A DNA stretch of 10,236 nt from an uncultured Oscillospiraceae bacterium (GTDB taxonomy: Bacteria; Bacillota; Clostridia; Oscillospirales; Ruminococcaceae). Shown here piece after piece: positions 1 to 7,883 of the stretch. The notes beneath the pieces were generated by a model that was given only the letters and a program-made list of their open reading frames with translations, was not told the DNA's origin and ran no database searches. Numbering within the stretch: position 1 is the first letter of the stretch; each line of letters opens with the position of its first letter. The stretch lies in assembly GCA_910579545.1 (NCBI GenBank), contig CAJTVI010000080.1, positions 1 to 10,236 on the forward strand, written 5' to 3'. The position numbers and the translations under genes were made by a program.

Positions 1-50
1 TGACCGGTCTGACAAAGGCTCAGATCGAGCGCTGCCTCTTAAAGCATTAA
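1..50 (+). CDS. C-terminal fragment of an unidentified protein, possibly a REP-associated (IS200-like) transposase
   Basis: Frame 3 is open from the window edge and ends at TAA 48-50, giving the tail TGLTKAQIERCLLKH. The segment GLTKAQIERCL reads like the last two helices of a helix-turn-helix. Several Y1/IS200-like REP-associated transposases (RAYTs) end in such a tail, and here it is followed one base later by a palindrome of the sort RAYTs act on. Only 15 residues are visible, so the family assignment is inference from the tail and its neighbourhood; it could be any HTH-ended protein, or a chance open frame. The rest of the gene lies upstream of the window. Confidence 0.3.
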   Translation, partial: TGLTKAQIERCLLKH

Positions 51-94
51 GAGGGATGTCTGTCCCTTTGTCTCAGACAAAAGAACCGTCCCTC
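51..94. repeat. REP-like imperfect palindrome
   Basis: Outer arms GAGGGA (51-56) and TCCCTC (89-94) enclose a near-perfect inner palindrome, TTTGTCT (67-73) and AGACAAA (75-81). The half-element GTCCCTCTGTCTC (88-100) loosely repeats the left side. It starts directly after the TAA of the upstream fragment, the position expected for a REP/RAYT end, and could also serve as that gene's 3' stem-loop. The arms and their positions are seen directly; the link to a RAYT is inferred. Confidence 0.5.
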
Positions 95-101
95 TGTCTC
101 G

Positions 102-160
102 CAGCGGCCCGCAGGGCCGCTGGGCCCCCACGAAAGTTTGCGAAGCAAAATTTCGTGGGG
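102..160. repeat. Two back-to-back perfect hairpins (BIME-like)
   Basis: The first hairpin has a perfect 9-bp stem, CAGCGGCCC (102-110) with GGGCCGCTG (114-122), and a 3-nt loop. Three bases later a second begins: 10 bp CCCCACGAAA (126-135) with TTTCGTGGGG (151-160), continued by an inner stem TTTGC (137-141) and GCAAA (145-149) around GAA. No T-run follows either, so they are not ordinary terminators. They resemble the paired palindromes of bacterial interspersed mosaic elements. A GGAGG and ATG at 166-173 follow, but they are too close together to be a credible translation start. Confidence 0.55.
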
Positions 161-190
161 AAAAGGAGGAATGACGGAGCGGCACGAGAA

Positions 191-219
191 AAGCCCGGTC
201 TCACGACCGGGCTTTTTTT
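191..219. terminator. Rho-independent terminator, probably bidirectional
   Basis: The stem GCCCGGTC (193-200) with GACCGGGC (205-212) is extended by AA/TT and has a TCAC loop. On the plus strand it is followed by TTTTTTT (213-219), a textbook intrinsic terminator for anything reading in from the left. Read on the minus strand the same stem is followed by TTTT, so it can also end the tRNA-Leu transcript, whose 3' end is only about 30 bases away. Confidence 0.85.
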
Positions 220-244
220 GAACGGAGCAAAATCCATTCCGACC

Positions 245-330
245 TGGTGCCGGTGGTGGGACTTGAACCCACACGGTGTTGCCACCAACGGATTTTGAGT
301 CCGCATCGTCTGCCATTCCGACACACCGGC
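245..330 (-). tRNA. tRNA-Leu (anticodon CAA)
   Basis: This is an 86-nt class II tRNA reading UUG codons. On the minus strand the acceptor stem is GCCGGTG pairing with CACCGGC. The anticodon stem GCGGA/TCCGT holds the loop CTCAAAA, giving anticodon CAA. The long variable arm TGGTG-GCAA-CACCG is typical of tRNA-Leu. The T arm is GTGGG-TTCAAGT-CCCAC and the discriminator base is A. The CCA end is encoded (245-247). It stands alone, with its own promoter upstream and the bidirectional terminator downstream. The long variable arm also occurs in tRNA-Ser and tRNA-Tyr, but the anticodon settles the identity. Confidence 0.97.
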
Positions 331-383
331 ATATGGGTGGGCCTCTGCCTGTTTTTTCGGCTGAGCCCATATTTTCCTTTCCC

Positions 384-412
384 ATTATAATATACGCCAG
401 GCAAGAAATCAA
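384..412 (-). promoter_or_regulatory. Sigma-A promoter of tRNA-Leu
   Basis: On the minus strand a -35 box TTGATT (412-407) and a consensus -10 box TATAAT (389-384) are separated by exactly 17 bases. The expected start is near 377, leaving a leader of about 47 nt that RNase P would remove. The -10 region is nearly symmetric (ATTATAAT), so TATAAT also reads on the plus strand (386-391), but no matching -35 exists in that direction. Confidence 0.8.
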
Positions 413-427
413 GACGGGATTTTGCTC

Positions 428-531
428 GGGGAGTGTCCAAACCGGGGAGGGTGATCCGCCGGCCGGGTGCGTGGGAGCAGCCTCTCAAGGCAACGGGGCC
501 CCTGCCCCGAAAGCCTTTTGAGACTCTCCCC
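428..531 (+). repeat. Structured intergenic element, copy 1
   Basis: It aligns without gaps to 7755-7852 over 434-531 (98 positions, 10 differences). A shared GGG-R-TTTTGCT lies just upstream of both copies. Possible pairings are: outer GGGGAG-t-GTC (428-437) with GAC-t-CTCCCC (522-531); GAGGG (447-451) with CTCTC (482-486, allowing one GU); hairpin CGGG (494-497) with CCTG (501-504, one GU); and AAGGC (487-491) with GCCTT (513-517). In the plus direction it lies 186 bases before the DUF885 start, so it could be in that leader, though a closer promoter exists at 663-692. Strand and function are unknown: it may be a riboswitch-like or stand-alone RNA, or a dispersed repeat. Confidence 0.6.
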
Positions 532-629
532 GGCGGGCTCAGGCCGGGCGCGGGGGTGGGCCGCCCGCGGGGCAGGCCGGCCGCAGGGGGTATCCCACGC
601 AGGGCCGCCCCGCCCTTCTCCCCGGCGGG

Positions 630-674
630 GACCTGCGCGGCGGGAGCTTACGCGGCGGGGGCTTGCGCGGCGGG
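630..674 (+). repeat. Three tandem 15-bp GC-rich repeats
   Basis: Units 630-644, 645-659 and 660-674 each end in the invariant CGCGGCGGG; the first six bases vary (GACCTG, AGCTTA, GGCTTG). They abut the DUF885 promoter, and the -35 hexamer TTGCGC (663-668) lies inside the third unit. The rest of 532-629 is extremely G/C-rich with many small inverted repeats; I see no gene in it. Confidence 0.6.
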
Positions 675-692
675 GGCGGTTTGCCGTATACT
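663..692 (+). promoter_or_regulatory. Probable promoter of the DUF885 gene
   Basis: A -35-like TTGCGC (663-668) and -10 TATACT (687-692) are separated by 18 bases, with expected start near 699. This leaves a leader of under 20 bases that carries the ribosome binding site. It is the only AT-rich stretch between 532 and the start codon, which supports the call. The -35 is weak. Confidence 0.55.
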
Positions 693-716
693 GAAAAGCG
701 GAAGGGAGGGTTTTGC

Positions 717-2552
717 ATGGATCGGATCGCATCCCGCGCCGGCCGGCGCGCGGCCTGCCTGCTGCTGGCCCTTGCGCTGGCGGCGGGGCTTTTGTGCGGC
801 TGCGCGGCCGGGCGCTCGCCAGCGCAGCCCACGGCCCGGAGCATGCCGGAGGCCACCGCCCCGCAGGACCCCGGCAGCGGCGCCAACGAGTGGTTTGCCA
901 GCTTTACCCGGGAGCTCTTTGTAAACAGCCTGCAGTCCAACGGCCTGACCCTCAACTATACCCTTGCCGACCCGGACGCCTGGGGCATCTCCCGCGAGAT
1001 CGTGGAGCCGCTGGGCGTTTTTTCGCCCGAGGGCTGGCTGGAGGACCAGCGCGCGATCCGGGAGGAGCTGGACTGGCTGCGCGGCTTTGACCGCGACACC
1101 CTTTCGCCCGGCCAGAAGCTGACCTGGGACGTACTGGAATACTACCTGACGCGGCAGGACGAGTACAGCGGGATGGAACTGCACGGCGACCTGCTGGGCT
1201 CGATGTATGGGCTGCACACCAGCCTGCCCATTACCCTGGCCGAGTTCCGGTTTGGCTGCGCCGGGGACATCGAGCTTTACCTGGCCCTGCTAAAGGATTT
1301 CCCACGCTGCTTTGACGAGGTGGCCCTGTTTGAGGAGTACCGGGCCAAGGCCGGCTATTTTATGGGGGACGAGCAGCTGAACGCGCTGCTGGCCTTTTGC
1401 CGCGAGGACGCCGGCGAGGCGGTGGGCGCCCTTTTGCGGGAAAGCTTTGCCGACCGGCTTGCCCGGCTGGACTGGCTGGGGCCCGATGACGCCGCCGCCT
1501 ATACCCGCCGCAGCGAGGAACTGATCGAGGGATCGGTGCTGGCGGCCTACCGCCAGCTGGCCGACCGGCTGGAGCCGCTGCGGGGCAGCGGCCCCGAAAG
1601 CCCCGGGCTGAGCCAGCTGCCCCGGGGCAAGGAGTATTTTGAACTTCTTTTGCGGGACGAGGTGGGGGTCGATTTTGATTCTGCCGAGGCCATCGCCCGG
1701 CTCATGCGGCGGCGGGAGGAACTGACCGAACGCATCCAGCAGCTTAACGAGGAGAATCTGGCGCTGCCGTACAAGTTCTCGCGCTGGCAGCCGCCCGACC
1801 TTACGCCGGAAGAAATCTTAGAGGATCTGCGCCAAAAATGCGCCGGGGAATTCCCGCTGCCCCAGCAGGCCGGGTACCAGGTCAAGGAGGTCCTGCCCGC
1901 CCTGCAAAACTACCTCAGCCCCGCGTTTTACCTGGTGCCGCCCATCGACAGCCCCGAGGAAAACGTCATCTACATCAACCCCGCCCAGCTGGGGGACTGG
2001 GTGAGCCTTTACGTTACCCTGGCCCACGAGGGGTTCCCGGGACATCTGTGCCAGTCGGTGATCGCGGCCGAGGCCGGGCTGGACCCGGTGCGCAGCCTGC
2101 TGGGCTGCCGCGGTTACAGCGAGGGCTGGGCCAGCTATGTGGAGTTCCAGTACGCCTACGGCTGGGCCATACCGGACAATGAGCCGCTGGCACAATACGC
2201 CGCCGCGATGGACGAGCTGGCCCTGATACTAATGGCCGATATCGACCACGCGGTCAACGCCGCGGGGGCAGACGAGGATACGGTCGGCAACCTCCTGTTT
2301 GCCTACGGGTTTGACCGCGAGGACGCGCACGAGGTCATCCAGGCGGTGGCCGAGGAGCCCTGCAGCTATGCTTGCTACGCGCTGGGGGAACTGGAGTTTT
2401 TGCGGCTGCGCCAAAAGGCCGAGGAGGCGCTGGGCGATGGGTTTGATCCCATCGCCTTCCACACCGTGCTGCTGGAGGGCGGCGAGATGCCCTTCCCGCT
2501 GCTGGAGGCCCGGCTGGATGCCTGGCTGGCGGCGCAGCAGGCGGCAAAATAG
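717..2552 (+). CDS. DUF885 family lipoprotein, putative metallopeptidase
   Basis: Predicted product of 611 aa, exported and lipid-anchored. ATG 717 is chosen because AGGGAGGG (703-710) lies 6 bases ahead and the signal peptide begins right there; TTG 663 would overlap the promoter. The N-terminus has an arginine-rich start, a hydrophobic stretch (about residues 12-27) and lipobox LCGC with Cys29 as acylation site. The remainder matches DUF885 (PF05960) over its usual full length. Its hallmark HEGFPGH is at 437-443 and a second conserved segment EGWASY at 469-474. Established knowledge: DUF885 proteins carry an HExxPGH zinc-site-like motif and are considered likely metallopeptidases, but substrates are mostly unknown. 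Inference: it cleaves peptides or wall-derived material at the outer membrane face. The next gene follows after 109 bases with no convincing terminator, so co-transcription is possible. No truncation or frameshift is seen. Confidence 0.9.
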   Translation: MDRIASRAGRRAACLLLALALAAGLLCGCAAGRSPAQPTARSMPEATAPQDPGSGANEWFASFTRELFVNSLQSNGLTLNYTLADPDAWGISREIVEPLGVFSPEGWLEDQRAIREELDWLRGFDRDTLSPGQKLTWDVLEYYLTRQDEYSGMELHGDLLGSMYGLHTSLPITLAEFRFGCAGDIELYLALLKDFPRCFDEVALFEEYRAKAGYFMGDEQLNALLAFCREDAGEAVGALLRESFADRLARLDWLGPDDAAAYTRRSEELIEGSVLAAYRQLADRLEPLRGSGPESPGLSQLPRGKEYFELLLRDEVGVDFDSAEAIARLMRRREELTERIQQLNEENLALPYKFSRWQPPDLTPEEILEDLRQKCAGEFPLPQQAGYQVKEVLPALQNYLSPAFYLVPPIDSPEENVIYINPAQLGDWVSLYVTLAHEGFPGHLCQSVIAAEAGLDPVRSLLGCRGYSEGWASYVEFQYAYGWAIPDNEPLAQYAAAMDELALILMADIDHAVNAAGADEDTVGNLLFAYGFDREDAHEVIQAVAEEPCSYACYALGELEFLRLRQKAEEALGDGFDPIAFHTVLLEGGEMPFPLLEARLDAWLAAQQAAK

Positions 2553-2661
2553 GCCGGCGCGGGGGTTTGCTCCCTGCGCTTAAATACCGCCGGCGCGGCC
2601 GGGGCAGCCATGCGCCGGCATGGGGGCGCCGCGCCGCGTAATAAAAAAGGAGGGCTTTTGC

Positions 2662-3132
2662 GTGAAGCTTTTGTTTAAGCAGCGGCTGTTTTCCTGGTTT
2701 GACAGCTACGACATCTACGACGAGGCGGGCCAGACCGTGTACACGGTGCAGGGCCAGCTGGCCTGGGGCCACTGCCTGAAAATTTTTGACGCCGCCGGGT
2801 ACGAGATCGGCATGGTCAAGGAGCGGGTGCTGACCTTTCTGCCCAAGTTTGAACTCTACTTTGACGGGCAGTACCTGGGCTGCATCCACAAGGAACTGAG
2901 TTTTTTGCGCCCGCGGTATGTGATCGAGTGCAATGGCTGGCAGGTGGAGGGGGACTTTTTGGAGTGGGACTACCGCATCCTTGGCCCGGACGGCGAGCTG
3001 GTGGCGGTGGTGGAAAAGCAGCTGCTCAACTGGACCGACACCTATACCATCGAGGTGGCCGACCCGCAGGATGCCCTTTGCGCCCTGATGCTGGTGCTGG
3101 CCATCGACGCGGAGAAGTGCTCGCGCAATTAA
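2662..3132 (+). CDS. LURP-one-related (YxjI-like) family protein
   Basis: Predicted product of 156 aa, cytoplasmic by sequence (no signal peptide). The start is GTG 2662, with AAGGAGGG (2647-2654) 7 bases upstream; the earlier ATG at 2620 has no such site. The protein begins MKLLFKQRLFSWFDSYDIYD and has the alternating aromatic beta-strand pattern of the LURP-one/Tubby-like fold (PF04525). The two halves resemble each other (FSWFDSYDIYDEAG near the start, LNWTDTYTIEVADPQ near the end). A hydrophobic helix ALCALMLVLAIDA lies near the C-terminus, where the central helix of the barrel is expected. Bacterial members such as YxjI have no firmly established function; phospholipid or membrane binding has been suggested from the fold. 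It follows the DUF885 gene by 109 bases, which include a small hairpin CCATGC (2608-2613)/GCATGG (2618-2623) without a T-run. A terminator lies about 90 bases downstream. Confidence 0.88.
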   Translation: MKLLFKQRLFSWFDSYDIYDEAGQTVYTVQGQLAWGHCLKIFDAAGYEIGMVKERVLTFLPKFELYFDGQYLGCIHKELSFLRPRYVIECNGWQVEGDFLEWDYRILGPDGELVAVVEKQLLNWTDTYTIEVADPQDALCALMLVLAIDAEKCSRN

Positions 3133-3222
3133 GGGGCGCGGCGGCGATCCCGCCCGGCCGCCCGGCCAAGGCGGCCTGCGCCGGACAGCTTTGAACCGCC
3201 GCAATTTAATTGTAAAATTTTT

Positions 3223-3258
3223 GGGCGGGGGCCGTTTGCCGGCCTTCGCCCTTTTTTT
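3223..3258 (+). terminator. Rho-independent terminator after the LURP-one gene
   Basis: The outer stem GGGCG (3223-3227) with CGCCC (3247-3251) and inner stem GGCCG (3230-3234) with CGGCC (3240-3244) are separated by a small internal loop and capped by TTTGC. A run of seven T follows (3252-3258). It ends the upstream unit and isolates secA, whose promoter begins right after. Confidence 0.8.
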
Positions 3259-3271
3259 GCGGGGCGGTTTG

Positions 3272-3280
3272 TGGTATCAT
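3272..3280 (+). promoter_or_regulatory. Probable extended -10 promoter of secA
   Basis: TGG-TATCAT (3272-3280) is an extended -10 element (TGn plus a near-consensus hexamer). The -35 position falls in the terminator's T-run (about 3252-3257) and has no TTGACA-like match, which suits an extended -10 promoter. The expected start is near 3286-3288. This yields a leader of about 190 nt before the secA ATG. Confidence 0.5.
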
Positions 3281-3285
3281 GGAAA

Positions 3286-3455
3286 CTGGCGCGGCACAGC
3301 CCGCCGCCCCTCTGCCCGCCGGGCCATGGGGCCGCCGGAGGGCCCGCCGCGCCAGGGGCCGGGGCAAGCCCTCGCGCAAACGCGCAAAAGCCCCCGGCCC
3401 GCGCAAAAACGCACACTTCCCCGGCGCGCGTTGCGGTGTCTGCCCGCCGCGCCGG
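3286..3455 (+). promoter_or_regulatory. Three-hairpin structured leader of secA
   Basis: Three perfect stems follow one another. Stem 1 pairs CTGGCGCGGC (3286-3295) with GCCGCGCCAG (3346-3355). Stem 2 starts at the next base: GGGCCGGGG (3356-3364) with CCCCGGCCC (3392-3400), with an inner CGCG/CGCG hairpin. Stem 3 pairs CCGGCGCG (3421-3428) with CGCGCCGG (3448-3455). Stem 1 begins where transcription is expected to start, and stem 3 ends just before the A-rich ribosome binding region AAAGGTGG (3463-3470). I recognise no known riboswitch family. A regulatory role is inference; high GC content makes some stems likely by chance. Confidence 0.45.
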
Positions 3456-3477
3456 ATCAAAAAAAGGTGGATGAACG

Positions 3478-6300
<2,823 letters not shown>

Positions 6301-6415
6301 ACCATTTGGAATAATCCTGACACATAATACTATTTGGATTTTTCGCCGGGTAATGGGTATCTGCGCAAAACACACGCCGGCAAAGGGCAGTACAGGAAAA
6401 AGGAGCAACCCCGCC

Positions 6416-7588
6416 ATGAAAAAATGCAAACCCGTTCTTAGTGTATGGAACCGCCGCTTTATGAAAGGCTTGGCCGCGGCCGGGGCACTCTGCCTTTTGC
6501 TGGGCGGCTGCGGCGGGCCGGCACAGCCGGCTTCCGAGCCCGCCGTATCCTCCGAGCCCGCCGTATCCTCCGGCCCCGCCCTGCCGGCGCAGCCCACCCC
6601 GGATGCGCCGTCCCCTGCCCTGCCGCCGCTGCCCGCCGGCTTTCGGTGGGAAAAGGAGCCCTGGCTTGCCCTGGACGGACTGACCCCGGTCTCGCTCTTC
6701 CGCGGCACCGAGGAGCAGCGGTATTGCACCGTGGGCCTTGTGAGTCGGGACGGCTGGTGCGAGGCCTGGCGGGACGGCAAGGTGGGGCTGCTGGCCCCGG
6801 ACGGCGAGTGGGTCGCGGGCTGCGAATATGACGATGTTTGCTGCGGCTTTGGCGAAAAATATGTGCTGGGCAGGCGGGTGGACGATGGCAGCCAGTATGG
6901 GCGGTGGGATGAGTATGTTTTTGATGAAAATGACAAACTCCGCCTTGTTGAGCCGGGCGAGACCAATCCTGACGGCTCGGGGCTGACAATCTGCATCACC
7001 GGCACCGCCCCCAACCCGCTGCCCTGCTGGGTTGAGAGCGAGCAGAAGCTGTACGCCTTCAGCGATCTGTCCCTTTACAATTTCAGCCGCAGCGAGGGCG
7101 GCGTGCCGCAGTACCCGCTGGCAGCTGCGATTCTGCCGGACGGCACCGAGGACACCATGCGGGCCGAGATGTTTACCGACAGCTGGGCCGACAAGGAAAA
7201 ATACGCCCTGATCGTGGGCGGGCGGCCGGTGTCGGAGGAGCGGTATCAGGAGATGGGCTGCGTGGCCGAAGGGGTGCTACCCGCCAAAAAAGAGGGCAAA
7301 TGGGGCCTGCTGGACACAAGCGGCGCGGTGGTAATCCCGTTTGAATATGATGCCAGCTGGCCCATGTACGACACCCAAACCGGGACATGGAACAGCGCCC
7401 ATTGCTTTAACGCCACCGAGGGCTGCGTTGTGCTCTGCCAAAACGGTGAATATGCGCTGTACTCGGCCGCGGGGGAGGAGCTGATCCCCTTTGGGCTGTT
7501 TGAGCAGCTGCTGCCGGTGTACGGCGGCCGCCTTTGGGCCAGGCAGAACGGCCTGTGGGGCATTTTGCGGCTGGAGCAAACCGGCTGA
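6416..7588 (+). CDS. WG-repeat lipoprotein
   Basis: Predicted product of 390 aa, secreted and lipid-anchored. ATG 6416 is preceded by AAGGAG (6400-6405); a later ATG at 6461 (residue 16) would still keep the signal peptide. The hydrophobic core is about residues 18-29, with lipobox LGGC and Cys32 as lipid site. A disordered Ser/Pro/Ala linker (33-75) follows, with a perfectly duplicated SEPAVS at 40-51. WG repeats (PF14903 type) are then visible: WRDGKVGLLAPDGEWV from W118, KEGKWGLLDTSGAVVIPFEYD with W296-G297, and RQNGLWGIL with W381-G382. Between them are more degenerate repeats. WG repeats are thought to form beta-rich binding modules; no enzyme residues are recognisable. The 115 bases after secA are AT-rich with no clear terminator, so either read-through from secA or a local promoter is possible. 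A bidirectional terminator lies at 7705-7742. Confidence 0.85.
   Translation: MKKCKPVLSVWNRRFMKGLAAAGALCLLLGGCGGPAQPASEPAVSSEPAVSSGPALPAQPTPDAPSPALPPLPAGFRWEKEPWLALDGLTPVSLFRGTEEQRYCTVGLVSRDGWCEAWRDGKVGLLAPDGEWVAGCEYDDVCCGFGEKYVLGRRVDDGSQYGRWDEYVFDENDKLRLVEPGETNPDGSGLTICITGTAPNPLPCWVESEQKLYAFSDLSLYNFSRSEGGVPQYPLAAAILPDGTEDTMRAEMFTDSWADKEKYALIVGGRPVSEERYQEMGCVAEGVLPAKKEGKWGLLDTSGAVVIPFEYDASWPMYDTQTGTWNSAHCFNATEGCVVLCQNGEYALYSAAGEELIPFGLFEQLLPVYGGRLWARQNGLWGILRLEQTG
6533..6568 (+). repeat. Perfect 2 x 18-bp tandem repeat in the lipoprotein linker
   Basis: Two identical 18-bp units (6533-6550 and 6551-6568) encode SEPAVS twice, just after the lipidated cysteine. Perfect identity at the base level suggests a recent duplication or slippage. 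It lengthens the linker between membrane anchor and WG domain in frame and could vary between strains. Confidence 0.9.
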
Positions 7589-7677
7589 GGATGCCTGTAA
7601 AAGGGCGGGCTTTGCCCGCGCGGCGGCGGCCTTAGCTGGAAAAGCCCTCCCCCAAACGCTGTACTGTTTGGAATAAA

Positions 7678-7706
7678 TTGTAAAAAACAAACGTTTTGGA
7701 TATAAA
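7678..7706 (+). promoter_or_regulatory. Candidate promoter upstream of element copy 2
   Basis: TTGTAA (7678-7683) and TATAAA (7701-7706) are separated by 17 bases. A transcript starting near 7713 would lack most of the left arm of the terminator and run straight into element copy 2. The boxes overlap an AT-rich tract and the terminator's A-run, so chance resemblance is quite possible. Confidence 0.3.
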
Positions 7707-7742
7707 AACCCCTCTGTCGCCATGCCGCGGCAGAGGGGTTTT
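7705..7742. terminator. Bidirectional terminator between convergent genes
   Basis: The perfect 12-bp stem AAAACCCCTCTG (7705-7716) with CAGAGGGGTTTT (7731-7742) encloses a 14-nt loop. T-runs follow in both directions (TTTTGCTTTTT on plus, GGGGTTTTTAT on minus). It should end the WG-lipoprotein transcript from the left and the LCP transcript from the right. A smaller stem without T-run, GCGGGC (7605-7610)/GCCCGC (7614-7619), lies closer to the lipoprotein stop codon. Confidence 0.88.
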
Positions 7743-7749
7743 GCTTTTT

Positions 7750-7852
7750 GGGGGTGTCCAAACCGGGGAGAGATATCCGGCGGCCGGGTACGTAGGAGCA
7801 GTCTCTCAAGGCAACAGGACCCCTGCCCCGAAAGCCTTTCGAGACTCTCCCC
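7750..7852 (+). repeat. Structured intergenic element, copy 2
   Basis: This is the second copy of the 428-531 element, in the same orientation (98 aligned positions, 10 differences, no gaps). Here GAGAGA (7768-7773) pairs perfectly with TCTCTC (7802-7807), around a hairpin TATCCGG (7774-7780)/CCGGGTA (7784-7790) and the unpaired segment CGTAGGAGCAG. GTCTC (7801-7805) can instead pair with GAGAC (7841-7845), next to AAGGC/GCCTT. On the minus strand the element is in the 3' untranslated region of the LCP gene, starting 31 bases past its stop codon. On the plus strand no gene follows, so it cannot act as a normal 5' riboswitch here. Confidence 0.6.
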
Positions 7853-7883
7853 CGCCCCCGGCCTTAGCAGAGGGGGCAGCCGC

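Noticed and set aside
171..221. 16-codon open frame after GGAGG (ATG 171 to TGA 221)
   Set aside because: The Shine-Dalgarno sequence is only one or two bases from the ATG, and the frame runs through the terminator stem and its T-run.
201..488. Similar short minus-strand peptides from the two element copies (PGRRITLPGLDTP and PGRRISLPGLDTP)
   Set aside because: The similarity follows from the DNA repeat and exists in more than one frame, the downstream parts diverge completely, and there is no ribosome binding site. The element is better explained as a structured non-coding sequence.
2553..2661. Promoter for the LURP-one gene
   Set aside because: TTTGCT and TTAAAT are present but only about 8-9 bases apart, so they do not form a promoter; co-transcription with the DUF885 gene is more likely.
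6301..6360. Promoter for the WG-lipoprotein in the AT-rich gap after secA
   Set aside because: Candidates such as TTGGAT (6334-6339) with TATCTG (6358-6363) at 18 bases have poor -10 boxes; the region may hold a promoter but no pair is convincing.
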